Shown: in pieces, positions 16,551-27,752 of the stretch
Layout of the letters: each line of letters starts with the position of its first letter
Numbering within the stretch: position 1 is the stretch's first letter
Source of the DNA: Pseudomonadota bacterium
GTDB taxonomy: Bacteria; Pseudomonadota; Alphaproteobacteria; Rhodospirillales; Magnetospirillaceae
Direction: 5' to 3'
Length of the DNA: 28,803 nucleotides
NCBI GenBank assembly: GCA_023426365.1
Contig: JAFAAW010000106.1
Location: 1 to 28,803 of the forward strand
Notes under the pieces: generated by a model
Database searches by the model: none
Told to the model about the DNA's origin: nothing
What the model saw: the letters and a program-made list of their open reading frames with translations, nothing else
Program-made: the position numbers and the translations under genes

Positions 16551-17780
16551 TCAGGTCCGATAAGACCCGTTGATGTCGATATAGGCATGGGTCAGGTCGC
16601 AGGTCCACACCGTGGCCTTCCCCTTGCCGATGCCCACATCGGTCTCGATGACGATGTTCCGGCCCTTCATGTGGGCGGTCACCGGGGCCTCGTCATAGCC
16701 GGGCACGACCTGGCCGTCGCGGGCCACCTCGACGCCGCCGATCTTGATCGACAGGCGGTCGCGGTCGGCCTTTTCGCCGGCCTTGCCCACCGCCATGACG
16801 ACGCGGCCCCAATTGGCGTCCTCGCCGGCAATGGCGGTCTTGACCAGCGGCGAATTGGCGATGGCCAGGGCGATGGTCTTGGCGGCGCGGGCGCCGGCGG
16901 CGCCGGTCACGGTGACCTCGACGAACTTGGTGGCGCCTTCGCCGTCCTTGACCACCTGCTGGGCCAGGTCCAGCAGCAGGTCGAACAGCTTGGCCTTGAA
17001 GTCGGCCAGGCGCTTGTCCTTGGCGTCGGTGACGGCGGCGTGTTGGGCCTTGCCGGTGGCGAACAGCAGCAAGGTGTCCGAGGTCGAGGTGTCGCTGTCC
17101 ACCGTGATGCAGTTGAACGAGCGGTCGGTGCCCTTCTTCAACAGCTCCTGCAGCACGTCATGGGGCAGGTTGGCGTCGGTGAACACGAAGGACAGCATGG
17201 TCGCCATGTCGGGGGCGATCATGCCGGCGCCCTTGGCGATGCCGTTGATGGTCACGGCGACGCCGTCGATCATGGCGGTGCGGGTGGCGCCCTTGGGGAA
17301 GGTGTCGGTGGTCATGATGGCCGAAGCCGCCTCGGCCCAGGCGTCGCCGGACAGCTTGGCGCGGGCGTCGGCCAGGCTGTCGGTGATCTTCTCGTCGGGC
17401 AGCGGCACGCCGATGGTGCCGGTAGACGCCACGTAGACCTCGGACTTCTTGCAGCCGAACAGGGTGGCCGCCTTGGCCACCGTGCGCTCGACCGAGGCCA
17501 CGCCGGCCGCGCCGGTGAAGGCGTTGGCGTTGCCCGAATTGACGATCAGCAGCCGGCCCTTGCCTTTGGCGCTGGCCTCCTTGCACCACTCGACCGGGGC
17601 CGAGCAGGTCAGCGAGCGGGTATAGACGCCGGCCACGCTGGTGCCCGCGTCCACCTCGACCAGCAACAGGTCGGTGCGGCCCTTGTAGCGGATGCCGCAG
17701 GCATGGCTGGCCAGGCGGACGCCGGCCAGGGCGGGCATGGCGGGAAAGGCAGCGGGGGCGAGCGGCGAAATCGCGGTCAT
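16551..17780 (-). CDS. argJ: ArgJ, glutamate/ornithine N-acetyltransferase
   Basis: A 409-residue enzyme of the cyclic arginine pathway. It transfers the acetyl group from N-acetylornithine to glutamate, and in bifunctional forms also makes N-acetylglutamate from acetyl-CoA. The self-cleavage site is AT-ML within MIAPDMATMLSFVFTDANL; T194 would be the new N-terminal nucleophile of the beta chain. Other family motifs are IVNSGNANAFTG (79-90) and ASTGTIGVPLP (118-128), and it ends with the typical YIDINGSYRT. I choose ATG 17780 (MTAISPLAPAAF). The frame is open further upstream, but that part shows no ArgJ similarity. The order parvulin-argJ-mutT is a recurring alphaproteobacterial arrangement. 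Confidence 0.96.
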   Translation of the reverse strand: MTAISPLAPAAFPAMPALAGVRLASHACGIRYKGRTDLLLVEVDAGTSVAGVYTRSLTCSAPVEWCKEASAKGKGRLLIVNSGNANAFTGAAGVASVERTVAKAATLFGCKKSEVYVASTGTIGVPLPDEKITDSLADARAKLSGDAWAEAASAIMTTDTFPKGATRTAMIDGVAVTINGIAKGAGMIAPDMATMLSFVFTDANLPHDVLQELLKKGTDRSFNCITVDSDTSTSDTLLLFATGKAQHAAVTDAKDKRLADFKAKLFDLLLDLAQQVVKDGEGATKFVEVTVTGAAGARAAKTIALAIANSPLVKTAIAGEDANWGRVVMAVGKAGEKADRDRLSIKIGGVEVARDGQVVPGYDEAPVTAHMKGRNIVIETDVGIGKGKATVWTCDLTHAYIDINGSYRT

Positions 17781-17825
17781 GGTGACGGCATCCTCAGAGG
17801 CGATGGACAGGGACACGGCTTGGCG

Positions 17826-17855
17826 CGGATGGGCGGCGCGGCGCGCGCCCATCCG
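17826..17855 (-). other. Inverted repeat between the parvulin gene and argJ
   Basis: Perfect 10-base arms, CGGATGGGCG and CGCCCATCCG, with a 10-base loop, in the 98-base gap upstream of argJ. No U-run follows on the minus strand, so it is not a standard terminator. It could be an mRNA processing or stability hairpin between the two cistrons. Confidence 0.5.
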
Positions 17856-17878
17856 TGCCTGTCCGCATCGGGTTTTGC

Positions 17879-18715
17879 TTACTTGGCCTCGGCCAGGGGC
17901 TTGCCCTCGGCGTCGAAGCGCTTGATCTTGGCCTTGGCGCGCATGTCGGCCACCAGACGCTCGGCGGTCTCCTCGGCCAGCTTCTCGCGCAGCACCGGCT
18001 GGGCCTGCTCGAAGGTGGGCGGGCTGGCCATGCGGCGGTCCTCGAGCTTGATCACGTGCCAGCCGAACTGGCTCTTGACCGGGGTGGTCGACAGCTCGCC
18101 CGGCTGCATGGCAAAGGCGGCGTCGGCGAACTGGGGCACCATCTCTTCCTTGGTGAAATAGCCCAGGTCGCCGCCATTCTGCTTGGCCGACGGGTCCTTG
18201 GACTTGGCCTTGGCGGTCTCGGTGAAGTCGGCGCCCTTCTTGATCTCGGCGATCACCGCCTTGGCGGCGTCCTCGCTCTCGACCAGGATGTGGCGGGCGC
18301 GCACTTCCTCGACCGGCTTGTATTCGGCCAGGAACTTGTCATAGCCCTGCTTGACGGCGGCGTCGGTCACTTCCGCCTTCAGCTTCTTGCCCATCCACGC
18401 CTTGACCACGAGCTGCTGCTCGATGTCCTTGAGCGCGCGCTTGACCTCGGGGTCCTTGTCCACGCCTTCCTTCTTGCCCTGCTCGTAGACCAGGGTGTTG
18501 TTGATCAGGCTTTCCAGCAGCGCTTCGTAGGGCACCTGGGCGGCCATCTGCGGCGGCAGGGTGCGGCGGTACGAGGCCAGGGCCGAGGCGTGCACCTCGG
18601 TGCCATTGATCACGGCGACCACCGGATCCTTGTCGGCGGCGGCGGCGGGCAGGGTGGCGATGGCGGCGCCAAGGCCGGCGACCAGGGCGGCGCAGCGCGC
18701 GGAGAAGATGTTCAT
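17879..18715 (-). CDS. Secreted parvulin-type peptidyl-prolyl isomerase (PrsA/SurA-like)
   Basis: A 278-residue periplasmic folding factor. Residues 1-27 form a signal peptide (MNIFSARCAALVAGLG, ending in ATLPAAAA). A SurA-N-like helical part follows (NGTEVHASALASYRRTLPPQ; LLESLINNTLVYEQGKKEGV). The parvulin domain spans about 137-227 with RARHILVESEDAA (H142), GGDLGYF (182-187) and QFGWHVIKLEDRR. The short helical tail contains REKLAEETAERLVADMRAKA. I choose ATG 18715 because the signal peptide begins there; an open frame extends 45 codons upstream without useful features. AAGGA lies about 12 bases before the ATG. It is divergent from the histidine kinase gene and precedes argJ. Confidence 0.92.
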   Translation of the reverse strand: MNIFSARCAALVAGLGAAIATLPAAAADKDPVVAVINGTEVHASALASYRRTLPPQMAAQVPYEALLESLINNTLVYEQGKKEGVDKDPEVKRALKDIEQQLVVKAWMGKKLKAEVTDAAVKQGYDKFLAEYKPVEEVRARHILVESEDAAKAVIAEIKKGADFTETAKAKSKDPSAKQNGGDLGYFTKEEMVPQFADAAFAMQPGELSTTPVKSQFGWHVIKLEDRRMASPPTFEQAQPVLREKLAEETAERLVADMRAKAKIKRFDAEGKPLAEAK

Positions 18716-18878
18716 CGGTCGGATGTTCCTTGCGTGAATGAGGACGGACGCCGGGGTCATGGCGGCCACACCTCGACACAGGCGGTTGAACCACAACCCG
18801 GCGGTCGGCACAAGAGCGGCCTCGGACCCTGTTCCATCGCGCCCTCGCAAAGGACTGCCGCCGATGCGCCAATAATGC

Positions 18879-18884
18879 TAGAAT
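18879..18884 (+). promoter_or_regulatory. Possible -10 element for the histidine kinase gene
   Basis: TAGAAT (five of six to TATAAT) lies 38 bases before ATG 18922 in a locally AT-richer patch (CCAATAATGCTAGAAT). No good -35 is seen at the right distance, so this is only suggestive. Confidence 0.3.
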
Positions 18885-18921
18885 CGCGCCGTTTTCGCGC
18901 AAGGCGCGCGGAGGTTTTTGG

Positions 18922-20265
18922 ATGGGTGCAGCCCTGGTTGCCAGAAGTGCCTCGTTCGCACTGGTGCTGGCGGTGGTTTACGGCGCGTTCGGTGCCATCT
19001 GGATCGCGGTCTCCGACTCGATCCTGGCGGCGCTGGTCGCCGACCCGCTTCTGCTGACCGCCATCCAGACCTGGAAGGGGTGGTTCTTCGTCGCCGCCAG
19101 CGCGGTGCTGATCTATGGCGTGGGCGTGGGCCTGCTCAGGGCCATCGAGGCGTCCGAGCACCGCTACCGCATGCTGTTCGCCGACAGCCCCGAGGCGCTG
19201 GCCCTGTATGATCCCGAGACCCTGCGCGTGGTCGAGATCAACGACGCCGCCGGCCGCCTGTTCGGCTACGACCCGGCCGAGGTGCGCGATCTCGCCATCA
19301 CCGATCTGATGCCGCAGGACACGCGCGGGCTGTTCCAGCGCCAGCGGCCCCGCCTGGTGGACGGCCAGTCCGCCGGCGGGAACTGGCGCATGCGCCGCAA
19401 GGACGGCCACCCGGTGGACGTCTCGACCCAGGGGCAGATGGTGACGGTGGGCGGGCGCCGGCTGCGGCTGGTGCAGATCGTGGACATCACCGCCCGCCTG
19501 CGGGCGGAGCACGAATTGCTGCGCAGCCTGGAAGAACTGGCCGCCACCAACGAACGCATGCGCGAGCTGTCCCACGCCCTGTCGCACGATCTGCAGGAGC
19601 CGCTCCGGCAGGTGGGCAGCTTCGTGCAGTTGCTGGCCCGGCGCTATCAGGGGCAACTGGACGCCGAGGCGCATCAGTTCATCGGCTATGCGGTCGAGGG
19701 CATCGCGCGGCTGAAGGCGCTGATCGGCGATGCAGAGCGCTTTGCCCTGAGCGCCGCCTTCGTGCCCATGCGGGTGTCGGCCGAGCGCATCCTGCTGGAT
19801 GTGCTGGCGGGGCTGCGCGGGGCGATCGACGCCAGCGGGGCGACCATTTCCACCCATGATCTGCCGTGGCTGCATGCCGATCCCGGCAAGCTGGCGGTGG
19901 TGTTCCATGTGCTGCTGGACAACGCCCTCAAGTTCCGCGCCGCCGGCCGCGCGCCTGCCATCGAGGTGCGCGCCGAACCCAGCGCCGAGGGCTGGCTGTT
20001 GCGCGTGGTGGACAACGGCATCGGCATCGAGCCGGAATTCCGCGAGGGGGTCTTTTCCCTGTTTTCGCGCCTGCACACGCGCGAACGCATTCCCGGCAAC
20101 GGCACCGGCCTGGCGCTGGCGCGCAAGCTGGTCGAGGCCCATGGCGGACGCATCTGGGTCGAGGACGGCCGCGACGGCGGCACCGCCATCTGTTTCACCC
20201 TGCCCGCGGTCCAGGACGATTCAGCCTTTTCCCACATGGCCGGAAGCGGGGTTTCCGCTGCCTGA
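18922..20265 (+). CDS. Membrane-bound PAS sensor histidine kinase
   Basis: A 447-residue sensor kinase. Two membrane helices lie at about 10-35 and 53-73 with a short outside loop. A PAS domain covers about 78-195 (RYRMLFADSPEALALYDPET, MPQDTRGLFQ, VDITARLRAEHELL). The HisKA domain follows with the H-box LSHALSHDLQEPLRQVGSF (phospho-acceptor H222). The ATPase domain has N334 in LLDNALKFRAAG, DNGIGI (364-369) and GNGTGLALARKLVEAHGG (392-409). The start at ATG 18922 is supported by GGAGG seven bases upstream. No response regulator is encoded nearby, so its partner and signal are unknown. It sits between the divergent parvulin gene and secA. Confidence 0.92.
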   Translation: MGAALVARSASFALVLAVVYGAFGAIWIAVSDSILAALVADPLLLTAIQTWKGWFFVAASAVLIYGVGVGLLRAIEASEHRYRMLFADSPEALALYDPETLRVVEINDAAGRLFGYDPAEVRDLAITDLMPQDTRGLFQRQRPRLVDGQSAGGNWRMRRKDGHPVDVSTQGQMVTVGGRRLRLVQIVDITARLRAEHELLRSLEELAATNERMRELSHALSHDLQEPLRQVGSFVQLLARRYQGQLDAEAHQFIGYAVEGIARLKALIGDAERFALSAAFVPMRVSAERILLDVLAGLRGAIDASGATISTHDLPWLHADPGKLAVVFHVLLDNALKFRAAGRAPAIEVRAEPSAEGWLLRVVDNGIGIEPEFREGVFSLFSRLHTRERIPGNGTGLALARKLVEAHGGRIWVEDGRDGGTAICFTLPAVQDDSAFSHMAGSGVSAA

Positions 20266-20291
20266 AGTATGAGGGGCGCTATGCCGCAACA

Positions 20292-20320
20292 TTGACAGAA
20301 ACCCCCTTGCCCTCTATCTG
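20292..20320 (+). promoter_or_regulatory. Sigma-70-type promoter of secA
   Basis: A perfect -35 (TTGACA, 20292-20297) is followed by a 17-base spacer and TATCTG (20315-20320), which keeps the first three -10 bases. Transcription would begin near 20327, 57 bases before the secA ATG. This shows that upstream in-frame start TTG 20321 is not usable. Confidence 0.65.
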
Positions 20321-20383
20321 TTGCCCGTCGAAAAAGGCCCCGCGCCCGGCGGCCCATTCATAGAATTCCCGAGGTCTCAACGC

Positions 20384-23047
<2,664 letters not shown>

Positions 23048-23070
23048 GGCACGCGTCAATGAAGCGGAAA

Positions 23071-23101
23071 CCGCCGGGCATCGCCCGGCGGTTTTTGTTT
23101 T
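23071..23101 (+). terminator. Rho-independent terminator after secA
   Basis: A perfect nine-base stem (CCGCCGGGC / GCCCGGCGG, three-base loop) is followed by TTTTTGTTTT, 23 bases after the secA stop. The A-run before the stem is short, so it mainly serves the plus strand. Confidence 0.93.
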
Positions 23102-23264
23102 CAGCCCAGGTAAGCGTCGCCGGGCCTGGTCGTCCGCCGCCACCGTTACCCCAGAACGGCGGTGCCATTACGGCTGGCATCGACGAAGCCGCGCATGCAA
23201 CCTGCGGCCGGCAGGGCGATAAACTCATACGAAAGTCGCAAAAAATCACATTCCGACGGAGGAA

Positions 23265-23293
23265 GTTTCATTGAAACTGTGATAATTCTCAAT
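23265..23293 (+). promoter_or_regulatory. AT-rich promoter/operator region of the 378-residue gene
   Basis: A locally AT-rich patch contains the 13-base palindrome GTTTCATTGAAAC (23265-23277). It is followed directly by TGTGATAAT (23278-23286), which fits an extended -10 (TGn plus a five-of-six hexamer). A second, imperfect inverted repeat, ATTGAAAC...TTCTCAAT, spans 23270-23293. The start codon is about 37 bases downstream of the -10. Overlap of palindrome and promoter suggests repressor control; the regulator is unknown. The remainder of the 23102-23322 gap shows nothing else. Confidence 0.45.
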
Positions 23294-23322
23294 CCCAGGG
23301 GGGAGGGCTTGGCCGAATACGG

Positions 23323-24459
23323 ATGAGGACCGCCGTGGCGCAAAGCCCGTTGTCAGTGCAGGAAAAGAAGGCGGCGGCCCGGACCGGTTCGCGGGCGCCG
23401 TCCGCCACATCCGCCGAACCGGCCAAGCCGACCGAGCAGATTGCCGAGGCGTTGCGCGGCGACCTGCTGGCGGTGCTCCAGCAGGAAATCGAGGCGCTGG
23501 GCAAGCTGAGCCGCGCCGGTGCCTATGAGGCGGTGATGAACGATCCCGCCTTGCTCGATTCCTGTTTCCGTCTGTTCCGCGCCCGTCCCGAGCTGTTCGC
23601 CGGTCATGTGGTGGATGCCGGCCGCCAGCCCGTCACCAGCGACGACGGCATGCTGACGTGCGGACGCACGCTGGGCGAGGCGGTGGCGCTGGTGGTGCAG
23701 GCGTCGGCGCGGCGCTATTTCCGCCGCAAGCTGGGGGCGTCCAAGCGGGTGGCGACCCCGCCGCGCCGCCAGCCCAACGTGTTGGCGCGGATGGGAATGG
23801 CGCTGGGGCTGGTGGCGCGGCCCAAGCCGGTGTTTCGCAAGGTGGTGGGGGCGGGCGACCGGCTGTTCGGCGCCATCCGCGATTACCTGTGCTTCGACTG
23901 GCAGGCGGCGCTGATTCCCCATTACGCGCCGCTGGCGCCGGAAATGGTGACCCAGCTTGGGCGGCGCATCCTGGACATCCGCGAACCCAGCGAATTGCGC
24001 GCGCTCGCCAGCCGCGAGGAGCGCGCCGGCCTGGCCGACGGCCGCCCGCCCTTGCTGTTGGACAACGCCAAGCGGCTGATCAAGCCCAGCGGCGACACGC
24101 TGGATTCCGACCTGCTGTACAAGGTGTGCAGCCAAATGGACCTGGCCCGCGTGTTCCCCGGCCGCGATGCCGGCAAGCTGCGCCGGGCCATCGCCCAGGT
24201 GGCGGGCACCGCGCCCGAGGCGCTGGAACAGGTCATGCCGGTGCTGGGGGGCGATCTGCGGCTGTTCGTCAGCTTCTTCTTCGTCGCCTATGTCACCCTG
24301 GGCGAGGACGAGTACCGCGCCACCTTCGGCATCGGCGGCTCGACCGCGTGGATGGTCAAGCGCTACGCGGACCGGCTGGCCCAGTTGGGCGGCCTGCCGC
24401 CGCCCACCTTCGACGATATCCGCACCACTTTCGACAACGTGCTCAGTCCTTCGAAATAG
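23323..24459 (+). CDS. Protein of unknown function (378 residues)
   Basis: A clear coding frame with strong third-position GC, not recognised by me. The first 40 residues are Ala/Pro/Ser/Thr-rich and probably disordered. The rest is mostly helical: ALRGDLLAVLQQEIEALGKL, a basic central part (about 127-175, with RRYFRRKLGASKR and PPRRQPNVLARMGM), IRDYLCFDWQAALIPHYAPL, LDSDLLYKVCSQMDLARVFP and a hydrophobic stretch LRLFVSFFFVAYVTLGEDEY near 315-335. It ends in AQLGGLPPPTFDDIRTTFDN. There is no signal peptide and no obvious catalytic motif. ATG 23323 has no ribosome-binding site. GTG 23335 has GAGGA five bases before it and may be the true start (374 residues). The gene lies between secA and the thiolase, 95 bases before the latter. 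Confidence 0.75.
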   Translation: MRTAVAQSPLSVQEKKAAARTGSRAPSATSAEPAKPTEQIAEALRGDLLAVLQQEIEALGKLSRAGAYEAVMNDPALLDSCFRLFRARPELFAGHVVDAGRQPVTSDDGMLTCGRTLGEAVALVVQASARRYFRRKLGASKRVATPPRRQPNVLARMGMALGLVARPKPVFRKVVGAGDRLFGAIRDYLCFDWQAALIPHYAPLAPEMVTQLGRRILDIREPSELRALASREERAGLADGRPPLLLDNAKRLIKPSGDTLDSDLLYKVCSQMDLARVFPGRDAGKLRRAIAQVAGTAPEALEQVMPVLGGDLRLFVSFFFVAYVTLGEDEYRATFGIGGSTAWMVKRYADRLAQLGGLPPPTFDDIRTTFDNVLSPSK

Positions 24460-24554
24460 GTCTTCCGGCGCCGCCATCCCGCCGTCTGGCCGCCTGTTCG
24501 CCGCCGCCGCTTGGGCGCATCTTCCCCGCCTCGAACAAAAGCAGGGAGGAAGAC

Positions 24555-25739
<1,185 letters not shown>

Positions 25740-25742
25740 CCA

Positions 25743-27188
25743 TCACTTCGACAGGGGCAGCGTCACGGTAAAGGTGCTGCCCCGCCCAAGGGTGGAAGCC
25801 ACGGCGACGCTGCCGCCGTGGTTTTCCGCCACCCGCTTGACGATGGCCAGGCCGATGCCGGTGCCGTCGTACTTTCCCGGGCCGTGCAGGCGCTGGAAAA
25901 TGCGGAAGATGCGGTCGAAATACTGTTCCTCCATGCCGATGCCGTTGTCGGTCACGCTCACCGCCACGGTGTCGCCCTGCCGTTCGGCCCGCACCCATAT
26001 CCGGGGCGGACGGTCGGCGGCATGGTATTTCAGGCCGTTGCCGATCAGGTTCTGGAACATGCGCGCAAGCTGGCCGTGGTCGCCGCGCACGGACAGATCG
26101 GCGGTCGCCTCCACCGTCACGGTGCCGGGCGGCGGTGCCAGCAGCGTCAGGGCCTCGGCGATGGGCTGGGCCACCGGCAGGGATACCATCTGGCCCGCCA
26201 CCCGGGTGACGCGGGAAAACGCCAGCAGGTCCAGGATCAGCGCATCCATGCGCTGGGCGCCGGTGCGCGCAAAGGCCAGGAACTCGCGGGTTTCCTCGTC
26301 CAACTGCGCGAGGCTGCGGCGCTCGATCAGGCCGATATAGCTGGAAATCTGGCGCAGCGGCTCGCGCAGGTCGTGCGAGGCGACATAGGCGAATTGCTCC
26401 AGCTCCTCGTTCGAGCGGCGGATGGTCGCCATGTGCGCCTCGATGCGCAGCTTGTCCTCGACCTCCTGGGTGACATCGCGGGAAAACACCGCCAAGAGGG
26501 GCGGGCCGTCGCCATTGGGCACCGGGGTGATGGTGTTCATGAGGTGACGGCCGCCGCGCTGGTCGCGCAACACCATGGTACGGCCGGTGCGCAGCACCTG
26601 AAGGCAGGCGAGGCGGCGGCGTTCGGCCACCTCGGGCGGGAACAGCGCGAACAGGTCGCGGCCCACCACCTCCTCGACCGCGTGGCCGAAGCGGTCGGCG
26701 AACACCTTGTTGCAGGCCAGCAGGGTGCCGTCGCCGTCGATCAGCATGGTGGCGTCGCTGGTGGCGTTCAGCAGGGCCTGGACCAGGGCGCCGCGCTCGC
26801 CTTGCTGGCGTTCGGCGCGGCGGCGGTCGGAGACGTTGTGCAGGATGCCCTCGGTGCCGCCGCCCTCGGCGTCGGACAGGCGGCGGGCGCTGATGCACAC
26901 CCACACCGACCCGCCGTCGCGCTTGCGCAATTGCACGTCATGGCCGCTCAACCGGCCGCCGCCGGCATCGGTCAGGCTCAGCACGGTCTGGCGCTGGGCG
27001 GGGTCCACGTAGAAATCGCGGGCGTCGCGGCCCACCACCTCGTCCGGGCGCCAGCCCAGCAGGGCCTCGACCCCGCGCGAGACCATGACGATGCGGCCAT
27101 TGCCGTCGACGCGGAAGAACACATCGGACATGTTGTCCAGCACCGCCCGCAGGTCCACCTGGGGCTGGCTGCAATCGCCTGGGGCCAT
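25743..27188 (-). CDS. Cytoplasmic double-PAS sensor histidine kinase
   Basis: A 481-residue sensor kinase without membrane helices or signal peptide, so probably a cytoplasmic sensor. PAS 1 is at about 12-125 (VDLRAVLDNMSDVFFRVDGN; WRPDEVVGRDARDFYV) and PAS 2 at about 134-245 (LLNATSDATMLIDGDGTLLA; VVGRDLFALFPPEVAERR). A coiled helix leads into HisKA with FAYVASHDLREPLRQISSY (phospho-acceptor H272). The ATPase domain has NLIGNGLKYHAAD, DNGIGM and GTGIGLAIVKRVAENHGG. I choose ATG 27188, which has GGAGG four bases upstream; an in-frame ATG at 27215 (nine codons longer) lacks a ribosome-binding site. No response regulator is nearby. The gene is convergent with the thiolase. Confidence 0.92.
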   Translation of the reverse strand: MAPGDCSQPQVDLRAVLDNMSDVFFRVDGNGRIVMVSRGVEALLGWRPDEVVGRDARDFYVDPAQRQTVLSLTDAGGGRLSGHDVQLRKRDGGSVWVCISARRLSDAEGGGTEGILHNVSDRRRAERQQGERGALVQALLNATSDATMLIDGDGTLLACNKVFADRFGHAVEEVVGRDLFALFPPEVAERRRLACLQVLRTGRTMVLRDQRGGRHLMNTITPVPNGDGPPLLAVFSRDVTQEVEDKLRIEAHMATIRRSNEELEQFAYVASHDLREPLRQISSYIGLIERRSLAQLDEETREFLAFARTGAQRMDALILDLLAFSRVTRVAGQMVSLPVAQPIAEALTLLAPPPGTVTVEATADLSVRGDHGQLARMFQNLIGNGLKYHAADRPPRIWVRAERQGDTVAVSVTDNGIGMEEQYFDRIFRIFQRLHGPGKYDGTGIGLAIVKRVAENHGGSVAVASTLGRGSTFTVTLPLSK

Positions 27189-27257
27189 GCCACCTCCGCA
27201 TGGGTAAACCGCCATGGCAAATGTAGCATGCCCTTGGGCGGGCGGCGAGGCCGCCGC

Positions 27258-27752
27258 TCAGCCGCCCAGGCTGCGGGCGAGGGGCAGGAACTCGGCCACC
27301 ACCTGCTCGTACAGCGCGCGCTTGAACGGCACGATCAGCGCCGGCACGTCCTCAAGCCGCATCCAGCGCCATTCCGAGAATTCCGGATGTTCGGTGGCGA
27401 TGTCGATGTCGGTGTCCTCGCCCAGGAAGCGCAGCGCAAACCACTTCTGCTTTTGCCCGCGCCAGCGGCCCTTGTGCCAGGTGTCGGCCACCTGGGGCGG
27501 CAGGTCATAGGAAATCCAGCCCCGGCTTTCGCCGATGATTTCGGCCTTGGCGGTCCCGATTTCCTCTTCCATCTCGCGCAGGGCCGCCGATTGCGGGTCC
27601 TCGCCCTCGTCGATGCCGCCCTGGGGGAACTGCCAGGCGTTCTCCCGGGTGTCGATGCGGCGCGCGGTGAACACCAGCCCGGCGGCGTTGAACAGCACCA
27701 GCCCCACATTGGGGCGGTAGGGGCGGTCGTGATAGGGGATCAGCTTGGTCAT
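27258..27752 (-). CDS. rppH: RppH, RNA pyrophosphohydrolase (Nudix)
   Basis: A 164-residue Nudix enzyme that removes pyrophosphate from the 5' end of mRNAs (or hydrolyses dinucleoside polyphosphates), starting 5'-end-dependent RNA decay. It has YRPNVGLVLFNAAGLVFTAR, then WQFPQGGIDEGEDPQSAALR and a full Nudix box (G46, E52, R59-E60, E63-E64, G66). The family-specific WQFPQGGID and the downstream KWFALRFLGEDTDIDIATEH, PEFSEWRWM and VPFKRALYEQVVAEF all fit RppH. The start ATG 27752 overlaps the stop of the upstream deacetylase gene by four bases (ATGA). The frame stays open far upstream, but that part is a shadow of the deacetylase gene. Confidence 0.96.
   Translation of the reverse strand: MTKLIPYHDRPYRPNVGLVLFNAAGLVFTARRIDTRENAWQFPQGGIDEGEDPQSAALREMEEEIGTAKAEIIGESRGWISYDLPPQVADTWHKGRWRGQKQKWFALRFLGEDTDIDIATEHPEFSEWRWMRLEDVPALIVPFKRALYEQVVAEFLPLARSLGG

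Noticed and set aside
20321..20383. 21-codon N-terminal extension of secA from TTG 20321
   Set aside because: It begins directly after the -10 element, before the expected transcription start; SecA proteins begin at MFGAIARRLFG.
27216..27257. GC hairpin (GGCGGC-GAG-GCCGCC) after rppH as a terminator
   Set aside because: No U-run follows on the minus strand; short GC palindromes are frequent here.
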